From Chloroflexota bacterium (GTDB lineage Bacteria > Chloroflexota > Anaerolineae > 4572-78 > J111): a stretch of 64,000 bases of DNA. The notes under the pieces were generated by a model. It worked only from the letters and a program-made list of their open reading frames with translations, did not search any database and had not been told where the DNA came from. A program made the position numbers and the translations under genes. Where the stretch lies: the NCBI GenBank assembly GCA_016860845.1, contig BOKF01000004.1:186001-250000 (forward strand), read 5' to 3'. Below, in pieces: positions 15,195-23,523 of the stretch (positions are counted from its first letter, which is position 1; the number at the start of each line of letters is the position of its first letter).

Positions 15195-17084
15195 ATGATG
15201 ATGAAACGAATTATCCCTATCCTAATCTTTTTAGCCGCTGTGGGCGGCGCTTATGGCTGGTTTATCCGAACGCCTGTAACCGCGCAGGAGCCGAGCGGCT
15301 TGCTGGGGTCAGGCACGATGGAAGCCGAAACCGTGGTCATTACCGCCGAGTTAGGCGGCCGTATTATCGCCGTCAAGGTGGACGAAGGGGACGAGGTTAA
15401 AGCCGGCCAGGTGCTGGCCGAGCTGGACAAATCAGACCTGCTGGCCCAACAAACCCAGTTAGAGTCGGCTCAAGCCACGGCCAAAGCCAACCTGGAACTG
15501 GTCAGCGCCTCGGCCCGGCCGGAGGACATCGCCACCGCCGAGGCCCAACTGGCCCAGACCGAAACCGCCCGCGACGGGGCCAGGCTGACCTGGCAGCAGC
15601 TCGCGCAGGTGGTCAATGACCCGCATGAACTGGCGGCTCAAATCAATCAGGCCCAGGCCCAGATGAGCGAGGCCGAACACAACCTGGAACTGGCCCGAGT
15701 CCATCTGAAGCGCATGGAGATCCAGGCTGAAGCGGCCGGTCGCAATCAGACCACCCGGGCCGGGGGGAATGAAGGACTGGTCCAGGCCGAGGCGGCCCAG
15801 TACCAGCTCCAGGCCGCCCAAACCGGGGTGCAGATGGCCGAAGTGGCCCTGGCCGGAACCAAACAGCAGGTGGCCCATCTCATCCAGATCCGCGACAACC
15901 CCTTACCGCTGATTGTCCAGGCCAACGCTGCCGAGGCCGCTTTCCGCCAGGCCGAAGCCGCCGTCCAGGCCGCCCAGGCCAACCTGGCCGCCGTCAAAGC
16001 CGGCCCCACCGCCGAAGATATCGCCGTCGCCCAGGCCCAGGTGCGGGAGGCAGAAGCAGGCCTGAAAGCCGTGGCCGTGCAACTTGCCAAGCAAAGCCTG
16101 ACCGCCCCGCGCGACGGCCTGATCAGCCGGCGCATGGTCGAGCCGGGCGAGTTGGCCGCGCCGGGGACAATGCTGCTGGAGCTGAGCGACATTGAGACGG
16201 TTGACCTGACCGTGTACCTCCCCGAAACCCAAATTGGCCGGGTGAAGCTGGGGCAGGCGGCCCGGGTCTACCCCGATGCCTATCCGTACGATGTCTTTGA
16301 GGGTACGGTCAGCTACATTGCCCACGAGGCCGAATTCACCCCCAAGAATGTGCAGACCCAGGAAGAGCGGGTTAACCTGGTCTTTGCGGTCAAGATTACC
16401 CTGGCCAACGCCGACCATCGCCTGCGGCCCGGGATGCCGGCCGATGCCGAGATTTTGTCCACGCTTCAGGCCGGCTCGGTCGCCGCACCGTCTCCGGCTC
16501 CTTCACCGCAGGTAACTGTGACGGCTCCGGTTACGCCGACGCCGGTTAAGGTGGCAGCAACGCCTACCGTCGTCTCGACCCCGGAAGCGGTGTATGCTCC
16601 CCCGGCGGCTCAGGCCGAGATTGTCTCAGCCGGATTGAACGTGCGCAGCGGGCCGGGGGTGACACATCCGGTCATTGCCACCCTGGTTAAGGGCGATACG
16701 GTCGCGGTGGTCAAGGTTGACCCGGCCAGCGACTGGCTGCAGGTAAAGCTGCCCGGTGATGAGGAAACCGGCTGGATTTCGAGCGACCCAACCTATGTGT
16801 CAGTGAGGGATACACTGGAGACGGGCCAGGCCAGGCCGGTCAAAGCTGAGCCGACGCCTACGCCTACTAAAGCTGCCTCAGCAACGGCCAAAATTGTCTC
16901 GGCCGGTCTCAACGTGCGCAGTGGCCCGGGGCTTTCCCATCCGGTCATTGTCACGCTGGTTAGAGGCGATACGGCGCCGGTGGTCAAGGTTGACTCGGCG
17001 ACCGGCTGGTTGCAAGTGCAGTTGCCCGATGGTGAAAAACTCGGCTGGATTTCGGGCGATCCGGCTTATGTGTCGGTAAAATGA
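15195..17084 (+). CDS. HlyD-type adaptor with two C-terminal SH3b domains
   Basis: A membrane anchor is followed by a lipoyl half-motif (GRIIAVKVDEGDEVKAGQVLAELD), a coiled-coil hairpin, a second lipoyl half and a beta-barrel, as in the preceding gene. Unlike it, about 200 residues follow: a Pro/Thr-rich linker, then two bacterial SH3 domains, each with LNVRSGPG and a closing GWIS. SH3b domains usually bind peptidoglycan, so the adaptor may be tethered to the cell wall. ATGs at 15195, 15198 and 15201 are all possible after CACGAGG; 15195 gives 629 residues. Confidence 0.88.
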   Translation: MMMKRIIPILIFLAAVGGAYGWFIRTPVTAQEPSGLLGSGTMEAETVVITAELGGRIIAVKVDEGDEVKAGQVLAELDKSDLLAQQTQLESAQATAKANLELVSASARPEDIATAEAQLAQTETARDGARLTWQQLAQVVNDPHELAAQINQAQAQMSEAEHNLELARVHLKRMEIQAEAAGRNQTTRAGGNEGLVQAEAAQYQLQAAQTGVQMAEVALAGTKQQVAHLIQIRDNPLPLIVQANAAEAAFRQAEAAVQAAQANLAAVKAGPTAEDIAVAQAQVREAEAGLKAVAVQLAKQSLTAPRDGLISRRMVEPGELAAPGTMLLELSDIETVDLTVYLPETQIGRVKLGQAARVYPDAYPYDVFEGTVSYIAHEAEFTPKNVQTQEERVNLVFAVKITLANADHRLRPGMPADAEILSTLQAGSVAAPSPAPSPQVTVTAPVTPTPVKVAATPTVVSTPEAVYAPPAAQAEIVSAGLNVRSGPGVTHPVIATLVKGDTVAVVKVDPASDWLQVKLPGDEETGWISSDPTYVSVRDTLETGQARPVKAEPTPTPTKAASATAKIVSAGLNVRSGPGLSHPVIVTLVRGDTAPVVKVDSATGWLQVQLPDGEKLGWISGDPAYVSVK

Positions 17085-17132
17085 CTCAGCAGGGGTGGCT
17101 TTACAGCCACCCCGCTATCGGCGAGGGGTCGG

Positions 17133-18101
17133 ATGATGGCCTGGTTACAATCTTTGTACGCCGAGATAAACTCTCACCTGCTGGCGCTCACCTGGCTGGA
17201 GGGGCTGGACCTGTTCCTGGTCACACTTGCCTTGTACCTGCTCTTAACCTGGGTGCGCCACAGCCGGGCGGCCTTCCTGTTCCGAGGCGAGGTGCTGACG
17301 GTGGTGGTCCTGGTCCTTATGACCCTGCTGCTGCCCTTGCGGACGTTCGATTGGCTGATCCAGCAGGCCCTTCTGGCCATGTTGTTCGCCACCCCGCTCA
17401 TCTTCCAGCCGGAATTGCGCCACTTGTTGGAGCGGATTGGCCGCCGGGCCGGGGCCACTCCGACCATTCGCCAGACGACGGTTGAAAATGTGGTGGCCTC
17501 CTTGGCCCGCGCCGTGGAGCGGCTGTCCGCCAGCCAGACGGGCGCGCTCATCGTCCTGGAAGGGAAGGCCTCGCTGCAACGGGTGGCGGAAACCGGGGTG
17601 GCGATTGGTGGACAGATCAGCAGCGAGTTGTTGCAGGCCATCTTTTATCCCAAAAACCCGCTGCACGATGGCGCCGTTATCGTCCACGAAGATCAGCTCC
17701 TGGCGGCCGGTTGTGTCCTGCCGGTCGCCCAACATCCCCTGTCCGGCCAACGCCGCTTGGGGACCCGTCATCGGGCGGCCGTCGGCCTGAGTGAAAGCAG
17801 CGACGCCCTGGTCATCGTGGTCAGCGAAGAGAGCGGGACGATTTCGACCGCTCGCGATGGTCATCTCCAGCGCCGGCTCGAGAGTGCCAGCCTGCGACAG
17901 CAACTCCTCGACTTCTATCTTCCGACCACACCACCCTCGTCCACCGTCTCGCTGCGGCTTGTGTCCAGCCGGTTCGTTTCCCGGCTGGGCCAGCTTCAGT
18001 TCCGCCCCCGGCCCCACCAACTGCTGGCCAAGGCCGGTCTCTTTTTCGTCTCATTATTACTGGCCTTGACCGCCTGGTGGAGTTCATTATCGGGCGGATA
18101 A
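17133..18101 (+). CDS. cdaA: Diadenylate cyclase CdaA
   Basis: A 322-residue enzyme making cyclic di-AMP from two ATP. Three N-terminal membrane helices precede the DAC domain, which shows the catalytic DGA (Asp near 179, in LHDGAVIV) and GTRHRAAVG near 210. The C-terminus is unusual: after about residue 285 comes HQLLAKAGLFFVSLLLALTAWW, an extra membrane helix resembling the first helix of YbbR/CdaR, the regulator normally encoded next to CdaA and absent here. c-di-AMP commonly controls potassium transport, so the CPA2 antiporter at 38 kb is a possible target (inference). Confidence 0.9.
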   Translation: MMAWLQSLYAEINSHLLALTWLEGLDLFLVTLALYLLLTWVRHSRAAFLFRGEVLTVVVLVLMTLLLPLRTFDWLIQQALLAMLFATPLIFQPELRHLLERIGRRAGATPTIRQTTVENVVASLARAVERLSASQTGALIVLEGKASLQRVAETGVAIGGQISSELLQAIFYPKNPLHDGAVIVHEDQLLAAGCVLPVAQHPLSGQRRLGTRHRAAVGLSESSDALVIVVSEESGTISTARDGHLQRRLESASLRQQLLDFYLPTTPPSSTVSLRLVSSRFVSRLGQLQFRPRPHQLLAKAGLFFVSLLLALTAWWSSLSGG

Positions 18102-18132
18102 ACCGGGTCTGGATAGATCTGAGGGCCGGCAA

Positions 18133-18150
18133 ATCCGACAAAAGTCGAAG
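18133..18150 (+). repeat. Dispersed palindrome ATCCGACAAAAGTCGAAG, copy 3
   Basis: Placed 31 bases after cdaA. A strong hairpin CCTGATGCCC...GGGGCATCAGG follows at about 18191-18220, before the PRC-barrel-like gene. Confidence 0.7.
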
Positions 18151-18251
18151 ACTGGTCGCCGGATAAATAGTATCCTATGAGCAAGTTATACCTGATGCCC
18201 TTATTTCCAGGGGCATCAGGTTAAATCGCAAAGGATAAATGGTGTCAAGAT

Positions 18252-18584
18252 ATGACTCAGAATAACCATTCAGCGGCCCCTGCCTCCTCTCAGCGTTTCT
18301 TTGAGCGAGGCCGGGTTTGCCTGGAACAAGAGAATGGGTCCATTGAAGTGACCCGGGGGATGGTCATCCTGACCCAGGATGGCTGGGAGGCCGGCAAGGT
18401 GGCCGCGGTCGTGGTTGAGGACCCCGGCCAACAGGTAACCCACTTGCTCCTGGTTCGTCCCCACCTGGTCCCGGATTATCGCCTGGTGCCGGTGAGCCTG
18501 ATCGAGGAAGTGGGGGAGGAGGGGGTCTCGTTGGGCATTAGCAGTGAAGCCGTGGAGAGTCTGCCCGCCCGGCGGGCTTCCTAA
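18252..18584 (+). CDS. PRC-barrel-like small protein
   Basis: A 110-residue protein. The region VTRGMVILTQDGWEAGKVAAVVVED...THLLLVRPHL...YRLVPVSLIEEV follows the strand pattern of PRC-barrel domains, which bind RNA, ribosomes or photosynthetic proteins in different families. No partner is evident. It stands between cdaA and a large secreted glycosidase, preceded by a palindrome copy and a hairpin. Confidence 0.55.
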   Translation: MTQNNHSAAPASSQRFFERGRVCLEQENGSIEVTRGMVILTQDGWEAGKVAAVVVEDPGQQVTHLLLVRPHLVPDYRLVPVSLIEEVGEEGVSLGISSEAVESLPARRAS

Positions 18585-18684
18585 CCCTATTTGATAGCCA
18601 CTGTAAAGAGGGTCTGCCAGGAGTTGCGCTGCCGGCCCGAGGCGCCACTGAGCGTGCCGGCATGACCCGAAACGTGAGGACGAA

Positions 18685-21675
18685 ATGTCACCAAAGACTA
18701 CTGCCATCATCAACCTGTTTAAGCGAGTCGCTCAAAGTCGACTCAGCCGCCTCATCATCCATGCGGTGATGATCCCCCTGCTCCTTTTGAGCGTGCTGCT
18801 TTTTCCCCCGCTCTCACTGGCTGACCGTTTACTGAGTCTGGGCTACGAACGGATTGACGCCAGGGGCGGGGCCATTCGCGGCCCGGATGGGGTTCAAATC
18901 GCGTTCTTACCGGCCGGGATCAAAGGCAGTACCTGGGTCAAGCTGGAGGTGGCCCCTGACCCTCTGTTTTTAGCCAGCGCCGCCGACCGTGAACTGCGCG
19001 CTGCCGCCGGCCGGATCCCCTCTCATCTGGCGGTGACAGGTCCTTTATATCGCTTCAAACATCGAGGTGCTGCTCCGGCTGCCGTCGTGCTGACGATCCC
19101 TCTCCCTGCTGAAGCAGGGCAAGCCCACATCCTGGATCTATACACCTGGACCGGCCAGGCCTGGGAATGGCTGCCACACCGCCAGATCCCGGCCAAAAAT
19201 GTCATTGAAGCGGAGTTAGCTTTTTTGCCCCAGGTGGTGGCGGTCATGCGGACCCAGGCCCTCAAGCCCAGCCTTTCCACCAATATCAGCGTTGATCCGG
19301 CCCTGTCCGCTGAGGTCAAAGACCTTTTCACCGAGATCACCGGCCTGGTTTTAGACGCCAACGGCCACCTTACCGGCGACCCGGCTGAAATAGCCTTGGC
19401 CCTGCCAAATACCGATTTGGCCGTTATTCCCACCCTGCGCAATTGGGATGAATGTCATCCCATCTACTCGAACCCTATTGATGCCTTGTTGATCGATCCC
19501 GAACTCCGTCAACGCCATAACAAAGCCATTGTTAAAATCGTCCAAAGCCAGGGCTATCAGGGCATCGAACTCGATTACCGAGGCCTTAACCCGGATTTAC
19601 GCCAGGAGTATACGACTTTAGTGACGGAGTTGCGCCAGGAACTGCCCGCCGATAAGCGGCTTTACGTCCAGGTTGAACTGCCCCGGCAGATGTCCACGGG
19701 TACCTGGGACACCGGCGCTTACGACTGGACGGCCATTGGCCGCCTGGCCGATGGTCTCAAGCTGCCTGCTCCGGCTGACCCTAAGGCTTACGCGCCTAAG
19801 GGTCAAATGGAAACTTTACTGGATTGGGCGGTGGGCCAGGTCAATCGTTATCAGTTACAACTGCTCTTTTACGCCAACAGCACCGAGTGGATCAATGGGA
19901 CGCCGTCGTGCAACCTCAACTATCGGGAAGCCCTGGACCGGCTGGGCGATGTGACCATGGTTACCCCTTATGATATCATCCAGCCTGGCCAGCAAGTGGA
20001 GTTTACCCTGGCCGGGCTGCCGGCTTCCACCGGCGTCCAGGTTGATCAGACCAACGGGACCTACTGGTTTGCTTATCTGGACCGGGATAACCACCATCAC
20101 ACCATCTACCTGGAAAATGCGGCCAGCCTGAGCGATACCCTGCAGTTGGCGGCCCAATATCATTTGCGGGGGGTAGACATTCGGGGCTTGCCGGATCAGA
20201 CTAACCAGGCCCCAATTGGGGCCATTGTCCAAAAGTTTCTCGGCCCGGCAGCCTCATCAGTTGAGAGCCGTTACGCTGTCGCCTGGCGGGTGCAGGCACG
20301 GGATGGCCGGATGATGGCCAGGGCAACTGTTGATTTGAGCCAGCCCAACTATCAGTGGCAAGCCCCTGAAGCAGGGGGCGTCTTTGAAGTGGCAGCCAGC
20401 ATTTCTTCCAGCCAACACACCACAACCGTGCCTCGTGGGAGTGTGGTCATCCTGGTAGCTACTCCTACTTCCACGCCTAGCCCTACCCCCACGCCAACCC
20501 CAACCTTTACGCCCAGCCCGACACTTCCGCCCACCTCTGCCCCTTCGCCCACCCCTACCCCTACCCCCGAATCCTCTGCCGCGTCCGAACTCAAGCCGGT
20601 TCAGCGCACCGCGCCTCAGCCGCAGCGAGTGGCTCTGGCGCCGCCGGCCGTAGCCTCGGTTAAGGTTCCCTTTGGCTATGGTCTTCAGGCCGACCCGCGG
20701 GGTGATACCGGGGCCAATATCAACCACTTGCACGCGTTGGGCTTTACCTGGGTGAAATTGCAAATGCCCTGGAAAGATGTCGAGCCGTCGCCCGGGAATT
20801 ACAACTGGGGGTTATGGGATGAAATTATCAATGCCTACAGCGCGAACGGCATCCAGGTACTCTTGAGCATTCCTAAAGCGCCTGACTGGGCGCGCCCACC
20901 GGATGACGACAAAAGCGTGGAAGGCCCGCCCCAGGACCCTGGCCAGTATGCCGGGTTTGTGGCCCGTGTGGCCGATCGTTATCGGGGTAAGGTTCAGGCC
21001 ATAGAGATCTGGAATGAGCAGAACCTCTGGTATGAGGCCGGCGGGGCCGGGCGAATCAATCCGGCCAACTATGTCCAACTGCTGCAACTGTCTTACCAGG
21101 CGATCAAAGCGGCCAACCCGGACATGATCGTCGTGAGCGGAGCCTTGACCCCGGCCGGTAGCGTCGGCGATCTGGCCGTTGACGACCTGGATTACTTGAA
21201 CCAGATGTACGCGAATGGCGTCAAGGGCTTCTTTGACGCCCTCGGAGCCCATCCCAGCGGTTACAACTGTCCGGCCAACGGCGATTGGCGCACCGTCCAG
21301 GATCCGACCGCCGTGAACTTCCACGGTCCTTTCAATAACCGGCACCATAGCTGGTGTTTCCGGGGCACCTTGGAAGGCTACCGGGAGGTGATGGTCGCCC
21401 ACGGCGACGGCCAAAAAGCCATTGTGCCGACCGAATTTGGCTGGGCCGTTTCCGGCCAGCCCCAACTTGGCTACGAATATGCCCGTGACAACACGCCTGA
21501 AGAACAAGCGCAGTGGATTGTCGAGGCCTATCAGATGGCCAAGAGTTGGGGCTGGGTCGGTCCCATGTTCCTGTGGAACCTGGATTACGGTGTGACCGCC
21601 CCCGGCACCGAGTTAGCCAATTTCGGCATCCTTAACACGCCGGCCTATAACGCCCTGACGACGATGCCGAAGTAG
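18685..21675 (+). CDS. Secreted two-domain glycosidase (GH18-like plus GH-A clan)
   Basis: A 996-residue protein with an N-terminal membrane or signal helix (LIIHAVMIPLLLLSVLLFPP). Residues ~200-530 resemble YaaH-type GH18 domains; in the catalytic motif (IELDYRG, 295-300) Arg replaces the acid/base Glu. A Pro/Thr-rich linker follows (~590-635). Residues ~650-990 form a clan GH-A barrel like GH5/GH39, with acid/base E near 778 (EIWNEQN) and nucleophile E near 917 (VPTEFGW). It probably acts on cell-wall or exopolysaccharide glycans, but the substrate cannot be named. The start follows GTGAGGACGAA. CotH-like genes lie downstream. Confidence 0.8.
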   Translation: MSPKTTAIINLFKRVAQSRLSRLIIHAVMIPLLLLSVLLFPPLSLADRLLSLGYERIDARGGAIRGPDGVQIAFLPAGIKGSTWVKLEVAPDPLFLASAADRELRAAAGRIPSHLAVTGPLYRFKHRGAAPAAVVLTIPLPAEAGQAHILDLYTWTGQAWEWLPHRQIPAKNVIEAELAFLPQVVAVMRTQALKPSLSTNISVDPALSAEVKDLFTEITGLVLDANGHLTGDPAEIALALPNTDLAVIPTLRNWDECHPIYSNPIDALLIDPELRQRHNKAIVKIVQSQGYQGIELDYRGLNPDLRQEYTTLVTELRQELPADKRLYVQVELPRQMSTGTWDTGAYDWTAIGRLADGLKLPAPADPKAYAPKGQMETLLDWAVGQVNRYQLQLLFYANSTEWINGTPSCNLNYREALDRLGDVTMVTPYDIIQPGQQVEFTLAGLPASTGVQVDQTNGTYWFAYLDRDNHHHTIYLENAASLSDTLQLAAQYHLRGVDIRGLPDQTNQAPIGAIVQKFLGPAASSVESRYAVAWRVQARDGRMMARATVDLSQPNYQWQAPEAGGVFEVAASISSSQHTTTVPRGSVVILVATPTSTPSPTPTPTPTFTPSPTLPPTSAPSPTPTPTPESSAASELKPVQRTAPQPQRVALAPPAVASVKVPFGYGLQADPRGDTGANINHLHALGFTWVKLQMPWKDVEPSPGNYNWGLWDEIINAYSANGIQVLLSIPKAPDWARPPDDDKSVEGPPQDPGQYAGFVARVADRYRGKVQAIEIWNEQNLWYEAGGAGRINPANYVQLLQLSYQAIKAANPDMIVVSGALTPAGSVGDLAVDDLDYLNQMYANGVKGFFDALGAHPSGYNCPANGDWRTVQDPTAVNFHGPFNNRHHSWCFRGTLEGYREVMVAHGDGQKAIVPTEFGWAVSGQPQLGYEYARDNTPEEQAQWIVEAYQMAKSWGWVGPMFLWNLDYGVTAPGTELANFGILNTPAYNALTTMPK

Positions 21676-21738
21676 TCGCTAAATTGGACCGAGTAGCGTT
21701 CATCTTGAGATAAGGTTTTAGGAAAAGCAGAGGCTCCA

Positions 21739-23397
21739 ATGAACAGGTCAGATCAAAGTCAACCAGCGATCTTACGAAAAATTTCCTTATGGCTTTTAAT
21801 AGCGATCATTTTAGCCGGCGAGTTTGTCCCACTTTGGGGCTTAGTCGAGCCTGTCCTGGCTCAGGAGAATGCCGCCACGCCGTCCATTATCTTTTCCCAA
21901 GACTCCGCCGTCCCCAACCGGCCCTTGCAGTTAACCCTAAAAAGTACGGTGGAAGGCGGCACGATTGGGTACACCACGAACGGGGCCTTACCCGACGCCA
22001 ACAGCACTCCCTACACCGGACCCATCACCCTTGATAAACCGACGGTGATCCGCGCCCAGGTATTCAAAGATGGAGATCCCGTTGGCGATGTCTACACCAA
22101 GTCATATCTGGTGATAAGTTATGACCAGTCTATTCCGGTCGTTTCGGTTGTGGCCGATTGGGGCGACCTGAATACGTTGCATGCCTTCCCGGAGGAGCGC
22201 GGAACACAGTGGGAACGCCCCATCAATTTAGAATACTTTGCTCCAGGCGGCAAAATTCAGTTTAACGTCAAAGCCGGGATCAGAGTTCACGGCAACTTTT
22301 CGCGCAAGTACAGCCCCAAAAAATCATACCGCCTCTATTTCCGCAAAGCTTATGGTGGCCCCGGCAACCTGGAATATCCCCTCTTTCCCGACAGCCCGGT
22401 GACGAAGTTCGACCAACTGGTGCTGCGGGCCGGCTTCCAGGATACCTTTTTCCATCGCGGCATCCAGGGCTTGGCAGATAAACATCTCTCCGCCCGGTAT
22501 ATCAACGACCAGGTGGTGCGTAATCTGCACCGGGATATGGGCCAGCCCAGTGCCCACGGCAGTTGGGTGCTGTTATATCTCAACGGCGAGTTTTGGGGCT
22601 TGTATAATCTGACGGAGCGTATTGACGATCACTTTTTTAGGTCCTACTCCGACAAAGACGGGGATTGGAACATTATCTCCAAAGAGAGCGGCTGGGAAAA
22701 TGGCGTCTGGTACAACCGCGAAGAGGTCAAAGCAGGCGACTATGCCGGCTGGCTGGAAACCCAAAATTGGGTCGGCAGCGCCGATTTTACCATCCCGGGC
22801 AATGTCGGCGTGCTGGAGAACCGGGTTGATCTGGAAAATGTCTTCTCCTATTTGTTCCTCCAGGCTTACGTCCAAAACCTGGATTGGCCGGATTCAAATT
22901 GGACTATTTACCGGCGGATGGATCCGGGGGCCAAAGCCAACGAGGGCAAGTGGCGCATGATCGTTTGGGATGCCGAAATGACTCTGGGCAGCGTTGACGG
23001 CGGCTTTAAGAATGATATTAATACGATCGAGAGGGCTTACAGCCCGCATGATAGTATCACCCGCATCCTGGAAAAATCGTTTATTGGCAGTTGCTATATG
23101 AAAGTTCGCTTCTGGGAACGGTCACGGGAGTATTTGGGGGTCGAAAATACCCATAACCGACCAGCGAATGAAGTCGGCCAACTGTCAAAGGAGCGAGTCA
23201 AGGCTGAAATCCTGAAGCAGGCCGAGATTGTCAGACCTTTTATTGACATGGAAGCGCAGCGCTGGGCCCCGGATATGGGCGTGGCGAACTTTGATCACAG
23301 CGTCCAGCAAGCCCTGAAGTTTGCCGATGAACGGCAAGATGTTGTCCTGCATCATCTTGATGTTATGCGCAACCAAATGTTTACCTCGTGTAAGTGA
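21739..23397 (+). CDS. Secreted CotH-kinase family protein
   Basis: A signal peptide (LLIAIILAGEFVPLWGLVEPVLAQ) is followed by a chitobiase/FN3-like domain (GGTIGYTTNGALPD...VIRAQVFKDG), then a CotH domain from about residue 130. Landmarks are GIRVHGNFSRKYSPKKSYRL, YLNGEFWGLYNLTERID and WRMIVWDAEMTLG, whose Asp matches a metal-binding residue. CotH proteins are atypical kinases that phosphorylate secreted proteins; the best-studied one works on the spore coat. No spore genes are present here, so the target is unknown. It is followed by a larger relative. Confidence 0.82.
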   Translation: MNRSDQSQPAILRKISLWLLIAIILAGEFVPLWGLVEPVLAQENAATPSIIFSQDSAVPNRPLQLTLKSTVEGGTIGYTTNGALPDANSTPYTGPITLDKPTVIRAQVFKDGDPVGDVYTKSYLVISYDQSIPVVSVVADWGDLNTLHAFPEERGTQWERPINLEYFAPGGKIQFNVKAGIRVHGNFSRKYSPKKSYRLYFRKAYGGPGNLEYPLFPDSPVTKFDQLVLRAGFQDTFFHRGIQGLADKHLSARYINDQVVRNLHRDMGQPSAHGSWVLLYLNGEFWGLYNLTERIDDHFFRSYSDKDGDWNIISKESGWENGVWYNREEVKAGDYAGWLETQNWVGSADFTIPGNVGVLENRVDLENVFSYLFLQAYVQNLDWPDSNWTIYRRMDPGAKANEGKWRMIVWDAEMTLGSVDGGFKNDINTIERAYSPHDSITRILEKSFIGSCYMKVRFWERSREYLGVENTHNRPANEVGQLSKERVKAEILKQAEIVRPFIDMEAQRWAPDMGVANFDHSVQQALKFADERQDVVLHHLDVMRNQMFTSCK

Positions 23398-23523
23398 ACT
23401 AATGGATTCTAGTCATATCCGCTTGTAACTTTGCGGTACTCAAAATTGTTAGGAGTGATTGGTAATTGTTATCTACGACGTCTGGACATTTGATAGCTGA
23501 TTACCAATATCGGATTACCGCTG

